Below are positions 37,783-46,514 of a stretch of DNA of 64,000 nucleotides, in pieces. Made by a program: the position numbers and the translations under genes. This DNA comes from Clostridia bacterium (GTDB taxonomy: Bacteria; Bacillota; Clostridia; Acetivibrionales; JAFADI01). The notes under the pieces were generated by a model. That model was not told the origin of the DNA and did not search any database. It saw only the letters and a program-made list of their open reading frames with translations. Location: positions 62,001 through 126,000 of the forward strand of contig JAOAAU010000122.1 in NCBI GenBank assembly GCA_026418695.1, given 5' to 3'. Position 1 is the first letter of the stretch. Each line of letters begins with the position of its first letter.

Positions 37783-38022
37783 TATCTATAGATTTACCTA
37801 TTTCAAAATTTTTTGTACTATATTATAATGGAACATAAGTATATACTGTGAATTTCTACTCTGCTCAGTTCAAGTTTAACCAAGCATTTCGAGAACAAGG
37901 TCCCTGACAGGATGTGCCTCCGTCAGCGGATATCACAATCAATGAAGTGCATTTAACATGTTGATGGATCACAGTCAGCCGGTTAAAAAGCACAGGTTCC
38001 CTTTGATGCCATATAAAAGTAA

Positions 38023-38051
38023 TTGAAATGATGAATTCTTAAGGTTATAAT
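38023..38051 (+). promoter_or_regulatory. Sigma-A-type promoter of lon
   Basis: TTGAAA at 38023-38028 and TATAAT at 38046-38051 with a 17-bp spacer. The predicted leader is about 285 nt long. Confidence 0.65.
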
Positions 38052-38342
38052 GGTTAAGTCAAAAATGCCTGTTGTGCTAAAAAAGATCGGTTCGGTATCC
38101 ATCCGGGGTTAATGCATGTTTCAATAGCACCGTTAGGGGTAAATATTGTTTGTTTCTGGGAAAAAAACCTATCCAGAAAAATTGACTGGCTTGAAAAGAT
38201 CGAACTGCACTTCAAAGCAGCAAACGAAACGACATACGAAACAATGCTTACGTTTATTGGGATACTTATAAACCGAGGTAGAGAATAAAATTTCGGTGAA
38301 AAAAATTGAGGTTAGAATACTAATGTACAAGGGGATGGTTAA

Positions 38343-40790
38343 ATGTCCGAAGCGAAGAAAATAATTAAAAAGCAAGTGTTGCCTCTTCTTCCGCTCAGAG
38401 GTCTTACTGTGTTTCCATACATGATATTGCATTTTGATGTTGGCCGTACAAAGTCTATCAAAGCGCTGGAAGAAGCGATGATCAATAATCAGCTTATCTT
38501 CCTTGTTGCGCAGAAGGATGCCAAGCATGACGCGCCTGCTGAAGAGGATATCTTTACTGTAGGAACCATATCAAAAGTAAAGCAGCTTCTGAAACTTCCG
38601 GGAGATACCATCAGAGTGCTGGTAGAAGGAATCAGCAGAGCTGAAATTGGTGAATTTACACAAACAGAACCTTTCTTCATGGCGGAAGTCGTAGAGAAAA
38701 TCTACATGCCAAATGAAGAAGACAAGGTTGAGATTGAAGCACTCAAAAGAAGAGTTCTTTCAACTTTTGACGAATATTCCAAGCTCAGCAACAAGATTTC
38801 TCCGGATACGGTTTTGTCCGTGATGAGCATTGAAGACCCTGCACAGCTTTCCGATGTGATTACATCCAATATGATATTGAAGGTAGAGCAGAAGCAGGAG
38901 ATCCTTAACGAGTTTTCACCGGAGACCAGACTGGAAAAAGTGCTGGAGATCCTGGTCAAGGAAATTGAAATTCTAGAAATCGAAAAGAATATCAATGCAA
39001 AGGTTCGTAAACAGATTGATAAGATGCAGAAGGAGTACTACCTTCGTGAACAATTGAAAGCAATCCAAAGCGAACTCGGAGATAAAGAAGGCGTTACAGG
39101 GGAAGTGGAAGAATACAAGGAGAAGCTGAAAAATGCAGGACTGCCGGAAGAGGTTGAAAAGAAAGTTCTGAAGGAACTGGACCGCCTCCTGAAGTTGCAG
39201 TCAGGCTCAGCCGAAGGATCAGTTATCAGAACTTATCTCGACTGGATTTTTGATCTTCCATGGAATAAATCTACCGAAGAGATTGTTGATTTACAAAGGG
39301 CTGAAGATATTCTTGAAGAGGATCATTATGGTCTTGAAAAAGTCAAGGAAAGAATCGTTGAATACCTTGCCATCAGAAAACTGAAAAATGAGCTTAAAGG
39401 TCCGATTTTGTGCCTTGCAGGACCTCCCGGTGTCGGTAAGACCTCCATCGCGAAATCCATTGCAAAAGCTTTGAACCGAAACTATGTGAGAATGTCCCTC
39501 GGCGGCGTGAAAGATGAAGCCGAAATCAGGGGGCACAGAAGAACTTATGTAGGAGCAATGCCTGGAAGAATCATTGCTGCAATAAAGCAGGCGGGATCCA
39601 AAAACCCTTTGATTCTCTTGGATGAGATCGATAAGATGAGCAGCGACTATAGGGGAGACCCGGCGTCTGCGATGCTGGAAGTATTGGATGCAGAACAGAA
39701 TTACGCTTTCAGGGATCATTATCTGGAACTTCCCTTTGATCTCTCCGATGTTTTGTTCCTTACAACCGCCAATAACCTGGATACAGTGCCAAGACCGCTG
39801 CTGGACAGAATGGAAGTTATTCAGCTGACAAGTTATACGGAAGAGGAAAAGGTAAACATTGCAACGAAATACCTGTTCCCCAAGCAGATTCAGGCACATG
39901 GTTTGAAGAAGGGCAGCCTCAAGATCGAAGAGCCGACAGTGAGAGATATCATCAACTGCTATACCAGGGAAGCCGGCGTAAGAAGACTTGAGAGAGAGAT
40001 CGCTACTGTGTGCAGAAAAGCAGCAAGGATGATGGTTTCAGCAGGAAAGAAATCCATCAGCGTTACCCAGGCGAATCTGGAAAAGTTCCTGGGCACAAAA
40101 AAATATCGTTACGATATGGCCAATGAAAAGGATGAGATCGGAATTGCAACCGGACTTGCATGGACGCCAGTCGGTGGAGATACTTTATCTATTGAAGTAA
40201 CCATCATGAATGGAAATGGCAGGCTGGAACTGACCGGGCATCTGGGCGAGGTTATGAAGGAGTCGGCGAAGGCCGGGATGAGCTTTATTCGTTCTAAAGC
40301 AGAGCAATATGAAATCGACAAGGATTTCCACAGCAAGTACGATATTCATATCCACGTACCGGAGGGAGCTATCCCGAAGGATGGGCCTTCAGCAGGAATT
40401 ACCATTGCAACTGCAATGATTTCAGCGTTGACAGGAATACCGATCAGGAAAAATGTTGCCATGACTGGCGAAATCACCTTGAGAGGCAGAGTGCTTCCGA
40501 TCGGAGGACTGAAAGAGAAGGTACTGGCGGCCCATAGAGCGGGAATCAATACCATCATTATCCCGATTGACAATAAAAAGGATATTGATGATATCCCGGA
40601 AAATGTGAGAAAGAAAGTGAAATTTGTTCTTGCAGCCGACATGGAAACAGTTCTGAATACTGCATTGGCGCATCATAAAGCTAAAAAAACCGTTAGTGAC
40701 ATGCAGCAGGAAAACGGAAATATCATTCTGTCGGAAAGCCAGCCGGTAATGGATGGGATCAATTCAGGAATAACTGCGATTGAGCAATAA
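38343..40790 (+). CDS. lon: Endopeptidase La (Lon protease)
   Basis: The 815-residue ATP-dependent serine protease degrades misfolded and regulatory proteins as a cytoplasmic hexamer. The N-terminal LAN domain (about 10-205; [13 protein letters not shown]), a coiled coil, the AAA+ module with Walker [10 protein letters not shown] and Walker [10 protein letters not shown] are visible. The protease domain has the catalytic Ser in [10 protein letters not shown] and the Lys in [14 protein letters not shown]. The sequence is full length for LonA. ATG 38343 has AAGGGGATGG upstream. It is monocistronic, with a long untranslated leader. Confidence 0.97.
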   Translation: MSEAKKIIKKQVLPLLPLRGLTVFPYMILHFDVGRTKSIKALEEAMINNQLIFLVAQKDAKHDAPAEEDIFTVGTISKVKQLLKLPGDTIRVLVEGISRAEIGEFTQTEPFFMAEVVEKIYMPNEEDKVEIEALKRRVLSTFDEYSKLSNKISPDTVLSVMSIEDPAQLSDVITSNMILKVEQKQEILNEFSPETRLEKVLEILVKEIEILEIEKNINAKVRKQIDKMQKEYYLREQLKAIQSELGDKEGVTGEVEEYKEKLKNAGLPEEVEKKVLKELDRLLKLQSGSAEGSVIRTYLDWIFDLPWNKSTEEIVDLQRAEDILEEDHYGLEKVKERIVEYLAIRKLKNELKGPILCLAGPPGVGKTSIAKSIAKALNRNYVRMSLGGVKDEAEIRGHRRTYVGAMPGRIIAAIKQAGSKNPLILLDEIDKMSSDYRGDPASAMLEVLDAEQNYAFRDHYLELPFDLSDVLFLTTANNLDTVPRPLLDRMEVIQLTSYTEEEKVNIATKYLFPKQIQAHGLKKGSLKIEEPTVRDIINCYTREAGVRRLEREIATVCRKAARMMVSAGKKSISVTQANLEKFLGTKKYRYDMANEKDEIGIATGLAWTPVGGDTLSIEVTIMNGNGRLELTGHLGEVMKESAKAGMSFIRSKAEQYEIDKDFHSKYDIHIHVPEGAIPKDGPSAGITIATAMISALTGIPIRKNVAMTGEITLRGRVLPIGGLKEKVLAAHRAGINTIIIPIDNKKDIDDIPENVRKKVKFVLAADMETVLNTALAHHKAKKTVSDMQQENGNIILSESQPVMDGINSGITAIEQ

Positions 40791-40814
40791 TATAATATAA
40801 TAATTTATTGAAAT

Positions 40815-40849
40815 AAAAAGGAATATGCAAAGCATATTCCTTTTTATTT
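40815..40849 (+). terminator. Rho-independent terminator of lon
   Basis: The 14-bp stem AAAAAGGAATATGC/GCATATTCCTTTTT with loop AAA is followed by further T residues. Confidence 0.9.
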
Positions 40850-40871
40850 TTCAAAGCTTGTTCTCGAATGG

Positions 40872-40900
40872 TTGAGAAAATTGGTAAGCAATGATAAAAT
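40872..40900 (+). promoter_or_regulatory. Sigma-A-type promoter of the MASE3-PP2C gene
   Basis: TTGAGA at 40872-40877 and TAAAAT at 40895-40900 with a 17-bp spacer, about 97 bp before the start codon. Confidence 0.65.
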
Positions 40901-40996
40901 AAATATGCAATTCTTTTGGTTTGGACAACGATTCTTTAAAGGTGCATTTATAGATAATCCAGCAATACAATCCATGCTTCAATTTAGGGGGCTTCC

Positions 40997-42673
40997 ATGA
41001 ACTGTTCAGAGCTTTTTAGCAGATACAAACATTATTTTTTACTTCTATCGATTTTTATCGGCTCCGTATTACTTTTTGTAGTAGCGTCTATGCTGCATAC
41101 CGATTTTGACAAGATCATGAGCGTCGTTTCCTATCTTACATGGCATAATCTGTTTGAATTCAGCAGTATTCTGGTATGCTTCGGGGTTTTTGTAGTAGCT
41201 TACTACACCTATGAGCAGACACGGAATTATAGATCGTTATTTTTGGCCAGTGTATTTCTTTGCATAGGTATTATTGATTTTTTTCATACATTGAGTTTCA
41301 AGGGAATGCCTGATTTTTTTATTAATAATACCAGTGCCAACAGAGCGACCACCCTTTGGATTGCTTCCAGACTTTTAGGCGCTCTAGGCCTTGTAATTGT
41401 AAGTCATTTACCATTTCAAATGGTCACAAAAATCAAAAAACAGTTTTTTTTACTTATTTCTTTAGTAATATGCTCCGGAATTTTTATTATGGTAACCTAT
41501 TATCCAGCACTGATTCCGCCCATGTATATCGAAGATTCAGGACTAACGCCTCTTAAAATCAACCTGGAATATATCATTGTCGCATTATTTGCACTTACCA
41601 TGGTGAAGTTTATTCTGGGTTATCAAAAGACAAAACAATCCTCCGATATCCTTTTTGCTGGAGCGATGCTGCTGAATATCTTCAGTGAGTTCGCTTTTAT
41701 AAGCTATGGTAGTGTATATGACATCTACAATTATATTGGGCATGTCTATAAGGTTATTTCCTTTTTTATCATTTTCCGGATCATCTTCATTCATGATGTA
41801 CAAATTCCTTATTTTGAATTATATAAGGCTCGCAACCAGTTAAAGCAACATGCTGATAATCTGGATAAAATGGTAGAGCAAAGAACACTGGAATTGAAAA
41901 GGATGAATGAAAAGCTGTTGGAAGACCTTGAGTATGCCAGGGACATCCAAAAGTCCATGCTGCCTTTAAGGCTTCCCGATGAACCGGAAGTGGGTTTTGA
42001 TGCCAGATATTTTCCTGCTGAGCGGGTCAGCGGAGATTTTTACAATGTCTTCCGGTTGGACGAAAGAAACATCGGAATCTATATCGGAGATGTTTCCGGA
42101 CATGGGGTATCGGCTGCGATGCTGACGGTATTTATCAATCAAACCATTAAAACGGTCTGGGGAGAAGAAGAGGGAAACACAAACATATTCAAGCCGTCCG
42201 ATGTTTTGAATAACCTTTATAAATCCTTCAATAAGACAAACTTCAAGGAGGAAGTATACATTGTCCTGCTTTATGGCGTATTAAACCTGGATACGAAAGC
42301 ATTTACCTATGCCTCCGCGGGGATGAACGTCCAGCCTTTGGTGCTTGAAGCTCAGTCGGGAGAGGTGAAGGAGTTGGGCATTAAGGGATTTCCAATATGC
42401 AAATTCATGGAGTTCTATTCCGGGGATTACAAGGATCACAATATCCAATTGAACAGCGGCGATAGAATCCTCTTTTATACGGATGGGTTGCTGGAAGCTG
42501 AAAACAGGGAAGGGGAGATATTTTCCCAAGCCAGACTGTCCCGGATTCTTGAAAAAAGCAAAGAACAGGATGGAGCCGCACTTTCGGAAATCATCATCCG
42601 GGAGGTGTTCAGCTTTATCGAATATAAGGAATTTAAAGATGACCTTACCTTTGTCATCATGCAAGTAAAATAA
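40997..42673 (+). CDS. MASE3 membrane sensor with SpoIIE/RsbU-type PP2C phosphatase domain
   Basis: The 558-residue protein has seven or eight N-terminal helices (about 15-270). Their composition (FLCIGIIDFFHTLSFKGMP) resembles the MASE3 sensory domain. A coiled coil (about 280-320) leads to a PP2C-like phosphatase domain (about 335-558). Metal-binding Asp residues lie in SGDFYNV, IGDVSGHG, FYTDGL and DDLTFV. Phosphatases of this type dephosphorylate STAS anti-sigma antagonists in partner switching, so the REC-STAS protein at 21989 is a conceivable but distant partner. ATG 40997 has AGGGGGC upstream. Convergent with the next gene. Confidence 0.92.
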   Translation: MNCSELFSRYKHYFLLLSIFIGSVLLFVVASMLHTDFDKIMSVVSYLTWHNLFEFSSILVCFGVFVVAYYTYEQTRNYRSLFLASVFLCIGIIDFFHTLSFKGMPDFFINNTSANRATTLWIASRLLGALGLVIVSHLPFQMVTKIKKQFFLLISLVICSGIFIMVTYYPALIPPMYIEDSGLTPLKINLEYIIVALFALTMVKFILGYQKTKQSSDILFAGAMLLNIFSEFAFISYGSVYDIYNYIGHVYKVISFFIIFRIIFIHDVQIPYFELYKARNQLKQHADNLDKMVEQRTLELKRMNEKLLEDLEYARDIQKSMLPLRLPDEPEVGFDARYFPAERVSGDFYNVFRLDERNIGIYIGDVSGHGVSAAMLTVFINQTIKTVWGEEEGNTNIFKPSDVLNNLYKSFNKTNFKEEVYIVLLYGVLNLDTKAFTYASAGMNVQPLVLEAQSGEVKELGIKGFPICKFMEFYSGDYKDHNIQLNSGDRILFYTDGLLEAENREGEIFSQARLSRILEKSKEQDGAALSEIIIREVFSFIEYKEFKDDLTFVIMQVK

Positions 42674-42675
42674 AA

Positions 42676-43206
42676 TCAATACTTTTGGTTGATATAACCG
42701 TCAATCAGAGATTTTCTTTCTTCATTCTGAAAAACATTTTCATGAATCAGCATGTTTCTGATGACTTCACTGGTGGAATGAAGAATAATATCATCATAAT
42801 CCGTGAGTACGATTTCAAAAAGTCTCTTTTTCAAATTCGGAGACTTTACTTTTACAAAATATGCTTCTATGCCTGTAAAATCCATTAATTTCAACAGGGT
42901 TTCCGTAACCCTGTCTTTTTTGGAGTAGTAATAATTGGCTTGTTCAAGAAAATCCTGCCGTGACTCATGACGCTTACTCAAATCATGGGCACGCTTCTGA
43001 TAATATTTGGCCATAACATTATAGTACTGGTAATTGTAAATTGCTTTTTTCACATTGTCTATTTTTTGAAAAGGCTTGATATCCAGTGCATGGATGCATC
43101 GATAGTTTTCTTCGATAAACTCCTCTTTGGATAAATCGCCCTTCATATAGTGGTCAATCAGGTTTTGTCTATTTTTTAAAAATTGTTCAAACTTATTGTT
43201 GATCAT
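42676..43206 (-). CDS. Hypothetical cytoplasmic protein (possibly DUF6648-like)
   Basis: The 176-residue protein is rich in Tyr, Lys, Asn and Glu, mostly helical by composition, with no signal peptide or membrane segment. It begins NNKFEQFLKNRQNLIDHYMKG. From memory it resembles a small clostridial family catalogued as DUF6648, with no known function; this match is uncertain. A notable feature is the Tyr-rich stretch YNYQYYNVMAKYYQKRA. It is a single gene facing the PP2C gene, with only 2 bp between stop codons, so transcription read-through or a shared terminator is possible. Confidence 0.6.
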   Translation of the reverse strand: MINNKFEQFLKNRQNLIDHYMKGDLSKEEFIEENYRCIHALDIKPFQKIDNVKKAIYNYQYYNVMAKYYQKRAHDLSKRHESRQDFLEQANYYYSKKDRVTETLLKLMDFTGIEAYFVKVKSPNLKKRLFEIVLTDYDDIILHSTSEVIRNMLIHENVFQNEERKSLIDGYINQKY

Positions 43207-43651
43207 GATCCAAGCCTGCCTATTCCTTTTTTACGTTCAATATAGTATAAAATATAAACCTCCAAAAGTAAAGGAACAGAAGATGGAGGATGCTTTTGAA
43301 AGATTTGCCTAGAGAGTGTGAAAAGTGTCGAGATATATTAAATCTTGTATAAATTTTTCGATTAAAGAAGGAATTATGACGACGAATATCGAATAATGAT
43401 TATGGCAAATAGAATGTTATTCAACGGAGAGTTCATTATTCCTTGCCGGAGATGAAAACCAATCATCCCTCAAAGAACCCCTTTCCCTGACAATAAGCTC
43501 ATTCCGGTGATCGCTTTCAGGTATGACAATGCTATCGAGGGGAAAGAGGATTTGTTTGATCTTCTTGTTCAATGCTTAAAAAGCACTGAGAAGGTTAGAA
43601 AAACCCGGTGCTGATGGAGTTACATAAGAAAAGGACGACCAGGAGGGTTTT
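43207..43651. other. Gene-free stretch, 445 bp
   Basis: It contains a sigma-H-like promoter (43367-43394), a near-match to a Spo0A box (TGTCGAG at 43326-43332) and an inverted repeat just before the next gene (AGCACTG at about 43579 with CGGTGCT at about 43606). No open frame of interest is seen. Confidence 0.5.
43367..43394 (+). promoter_or_regulatory. Sigma-H-like promoter
   Basis: GAAGGAATT at 43367-43375, 12 bp, ATCGAAT at 43388-43394 fits the Bacillus sigma-H pattern (RnAGGAwWW, 11-12 bp, RnnGAAT) at every defined position. A TGTCGAG (one mismatch to the Spo0A box TGTCGAA) lies about 35 bp upstream. Confidence 0.55.
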
Positions 43652-45181
43652 ATGGCTAATGTGATTTATACTGCTGTGGTCATTGCGGTAGTTTTGTTTT
43701 CTTCAGTGGGACTTGCATATTTATTAAAAAGGAAGGGGTTACTCAACTTTCCTGTTTTGATCTCCATTACAATCAGCGCAATCATTATCAGTTTGGCATT
43801 CCCGTATGTTTGCGGCATACTTTTGAATATTAGCAGTTCTTTGCCTTTTCTCGTGGTTTTTCTGCCGGTAATTTTTGTACTGGGATATTTGACGATGATT
43901 TTTATATTTACCATCTTTGTGTCTTCTGCTGTTTCTGAAAAGGCTATAAAGAAGGGGTTAGAAAGGATCCAAAACAGTTCATTGGTGAAATCGCTCAATA
44001 CAGCTTGGGAAACTGTTCTTCATCGAAACCAACAGAAAAGGAATGACGTTTCTGTCGAAACAGGTAGTGTTGAGACAAGGGTATCCAGTGAAGTGAGGGA
44101 GGAAGTCCAATCTGTGCAGCCCTCAGAGAATGTTGTTGAATCTTCGCAGATTGAGCAGGAAATTGTTGAATCTCTGCTGGAACAAGCTGCTGTTAATGAA
44201 GAAACCTTGATCAGTGACCTTGCTTCAAATTCTTACGAAGATCAGGAACAGAGCCTTGTTCAGCCTGGAGAAGATACCCATGGGGATGATATACAAGGCA
44301 AAAATATCTTAGAAAAATCTGTTGACAGTGAACAAAATATTGATACAATGTGTATAGAAACAATTATCAGTGAAACTATAAATAATATCGAAGAATCTCG
44401 AAGTGATGGGGTTGTAGTCGAAACAAGTCAAGAAAGCAATTTCAATGAGACATCTGAGGTTTTTGAATCTTTTGATATCGAACCGCAAGAAATAGTTAAT
44501 GAAGAAGAACCGGCAGTTATTGAGGTATTAGATCCCGTTGCTGAAGCTGTGCGTTCTGACAACGTTGAGGTCATGGAAGTCGAAGATGGGCAGAACAGTG
44601 CTGATGAAACAGCAGATACTGCTTCTCTCATTGAGGAGATACCGCAAGAAGCTGATCCAATAGAAGCTTTGGATATGCAAACACAAGAGGATTCCTCATC
44701 AGTAACATCAATAGATGAAGGTACTTCAGATTCTATACCGACAGAAGCTATGAGTGAATCGTATATTGAAGAATTGATTGACAATGCATTGTCCTTATCG
44801 GTTCAAGCAGATGAATTGAAAGAGGAAGGGCTTGAGCAAGGCGAGGATATGCAAAACATTGATGAAACAACCAATGTATCGGATTTGACAGCGATTGAAC
44901 CTTTGGCGAGTACTGAAAAGGCCGATGTGGAATCCTATATCGATGCAGCCTTCAGATATAAGCAGGAAGGCAAGTTTGAAGAAGCGATACAGAATTATAT
45001 GCAAGTCCTGGATGGACAGCCGGATAAGGACTTGGTATTCTGGGTGGTTCTGGATATCTGCGTTTTATATAGAAACCTTGGACAGGGTGAACTTGCGAAG
45101 GATATTCTTGAAAGCTATATAGCAAGTTATGGAGATATCATGGACCCTGGAGTAAAAGAAGAAATTGAAAAGTATTTATAA
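43652..45181 (+). CDS. Membrane protein with long acidic linker and C-terminal TPR-like repeat
   Basis: I do not recognise a named family. The 509-residue protein has three N-terminal membrane helices (about 4-25, 33-58, 66-92). A short basic segment (KAIKKGLERI, HRNQQKRND) follows, then about 280 residues rich in Glu, Ser, Asp, Val and Gln and almost devoid of Lys, probably disordered. A C-terminal TPR-like pair (about 427-509, DAAFRYKQEGKFEEAIQNYMQVL) ends it. By charge distribution the acidic part and TPR should lie in the cytoplasm, as a tether or scaffold. ATG 43652 has CCAGGAGGG upstream. A possible sigma-H promoter precedes it and a PRC-barrel gene follows. Confidence 0.7.
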   Translation: MANVIYTAVVIAVVLFSSVGLAYLLKRKGLLNFPVLISITISAIIISLAFPYVCGILLNISSSLPFLVVFLPVIFVLGYLTMIFIFTIFVSSAVSEKAIKKGLERIQNSSLVKSLNTAWETVLHRNQQKRNDVSVETGSVETRVSSEVREEVQSVQPSENVVESSQIEQEIVESLLEQAAVNEETLISDLASNSYEDQEQSLVQPGEDTHGDDIQGKNILEKSVDSEQNIDTMCIETIISETINNIEESRSDGVVVETSQESNFNETSEVFESFDIEPQEIVNEEEPAVIEVLDPVAEAVRSDNVEVMEVEDGQNSADETADTASLIEEIPQEADPIEALDMQTQEDSSSVTSIDEGTSDSIPTEAMSESYIEELIDNALSLSVQADELKEEGLEQGEDMQNIDETTNVSDLTAIEPLASTEKADVESYIDAAFRYKQEGKFEEAIQNYMQVLDGQPDKDLVFWVVLDICVLYRNLGQGELAKDILESYIASYGDIMDPGVKEEIEKYL

Positions 45182-45254
45182 ATATATTATGTAGTCCAGG
45201 TCTTAGCATTGCACTGCATCATGGTGCAAATAACTGAAGGGGGTACACTACGCA

Positions 45255-46319
45255 ATGAAAAAAACTCAAGAGATATTAGGATTGCCTATCATAAGCATAT
45301 CGGACGGTATGGAAGTTGGACGAGTGAAGAGTATCATCATCAATGCAGATAAGGGTGCCATTGATTATATCGTTGTAGACAGCGGTATTCAGATTCTTAG
45401 TGCAAGGGTGATTCCTACCGAAAGAATTCTTGGCATAGGCGAATATGCTCTGACGATCGAAAACGATGGGTCCATCAACGACATCAGCAAAATCCCGGCA
45501 GCGATTAACTTGCTGCAGGAGAATATCCAGGTCAAGGGTACAAAAGTACTTACAAAGAAAGGAAGACTGATTGGTGAAATCGGCGACTTCTTTGTGGATG
45601 AGGATGAATGTTGCAGGATCACCGGACTTGAGTATATTGCGGATATTACCCAGAAAAGGGTACGTGTCATTCCACGTGAAAGTGTAATTACCTTCGGTAA
45701 GAACCTATTAGTTGTTACAGAAGACGTTGAAAGCAAACTATTAGAAAATGCAGCACAATTAGGTTCAGGGGATCGCGGCCCTGGATTTGAAAAAAAAAAT
45801 CTGATGAATACTCCTTCAAATGATATTGTTTCTGAGTTAAGACTAGGACTGGAACATCCATCATCTGAAGCAGCTGTTGCACAAGCGGACAAGATTATTG
45901 CTGAGGAAGGTACTTCTTTATTCAATGAGGCAAGGATAACGCCTGAATCAGTAAATGTACTTACAAGTTTAACAGAATCATTGAGTTCTAGCCTAGGTGA
46001 GCCTGATGCCATCGACAGCATTATTCCCCAGCCGGAAGGCGAGGAGGCCTCCATTTATGGAGGAGGGTTTCTCGAAAGCGAACCTGCTGATGCACAACCT
46101 GAGCAGCCTGCTCAAGCTCCTGTGGAGGAAAACAGTGCAGCTAACCTTTTTGAACAAAGACAGAGGCAGTATCTTAATGGTAGAAGGTCTACAAAAACGA
46201 TAACAGACAATTCAGGGAACATCATTGTAAATGAGGGAATGGTGATCACCGACGAAATCATAGACCAGGCAAAATCAAGCGGAAAATTGATTGAGCTGGT
46301 TATGAACAACAAAGCCTAA
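45255..46319 (+). CDS. PRC-barrel domain protein
   Basis: The 354-residue protein starts with two PRC-barrel units. The first (about 1-80) begins EILGLPIISISDGMEVGRV; the second (about 90-165) contains GTKVLTKKGRLIGEIGDF. The next part (about 170-300) is Ser/Glu/Pro-rich and probably disordered. A conserved-looking tail (TKTITDNSGNIIVNEGMVI) closes it. PRC-barrels are small beta domains found in RNA-processing, photosynthetic and sporulation (YlmC/YmxH) proteins; the role here is unknown. ATG 45255 has GAAGGGGG upstream. It is 73 bp downstream of the TPR protein and followed by a strong terminator. Confidence 0.8.
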   Translation: MKKTQEILGLPIISISDGMEVGRVKSIIINADKGAIDYIVVDSGIQILSARVIPTERILGIGEYALTIENDGSINDISKIPAAINLLQENIQVKGTKVLTKKGRLIGEIGDFFVDEDECCRITGLEYIADITQKRVRVIPRESVITFGKNLLVVTEDVESKLLENAAQLGSGDRGPGFEKKNLMNTPSNDIVSELRLGLEHPSSEAAVAQADKIIAEEGTSLFNEARITPESVNVLTSLTESLSSSLGEPDAIDSIIPQPEGEEASIYGGGFLESEPADAQPEQPAQAPVEENSAANLFEQRQRQYLNGRRSTKTITDNSGNIIVNEGMVITDEIIDQAKSSGKLIELVMNNKA

Positions 46320-46340
46320 TTTAAATGTAAATCATTGAAT

Positions 46341-46375
46341 AAAAAGTATAAAACGTAACACGTTTTATACTTTTT
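46341..46375 (+). terminator. Rho-independent terminator after the PRC-barrel gene
   Basis: A perfect 16-bp stem AAAAAGTATAAAACGT/ACGTTTTATACTTTTT around AAC. Confidence 0.88.
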
Positions 46376-46514
46376 AGGTTCTAGCCCTTATTTTAGTAAA
46401 ATGCACCAGAAAGACACAGTACAGCAGAGATTATTGAAGGCTAAAAATGGGGATTTTCAGGTTCATTGAGCACTTGAAAGATTTCTTCTATCCCGGAAGT
46501 GGGAGTGACAATAC

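Larger units (their letters stand above)
37720..38342. other. Gene-free stretch, 623 bp, upstream of lon
   Basis: After the hairpin at 37748, a weak promoter-like pair (TTCAAA about 37801, TATAAT about 37823) precedes a segment with a CTGAC/GTCAG hairpin and a distant TTTAACC/GGTTAAA pairing. The lon promoter follows at 38023-38051, then a 285-nt leader with more hairpins. No CtsR or CIRCE heat-shock operator and no coding sequence were found. Confidence 0.5.

Noticed and set aside
37830-38020. 6S-like or other known small RNA between the DUF2339 gene and lon
   Set aside because: A promoter-like pair and some pairing (TTTAACC/GGTTAAA) exist, but there is no terminator and no recognisable 6S architecture.
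38052-38342. CtsR or CIRCE heat-shock operator before lon
   Set aside because: Neither the GGTCAAA heptad repeat nor the TTAGCACTC inverted repeat is present.
38169-38528. 119-residue frame on the minus strand across the lon start
   Set aside because: It overlaps the lon leader and coding region, has no ribosome binding site and a random composition.
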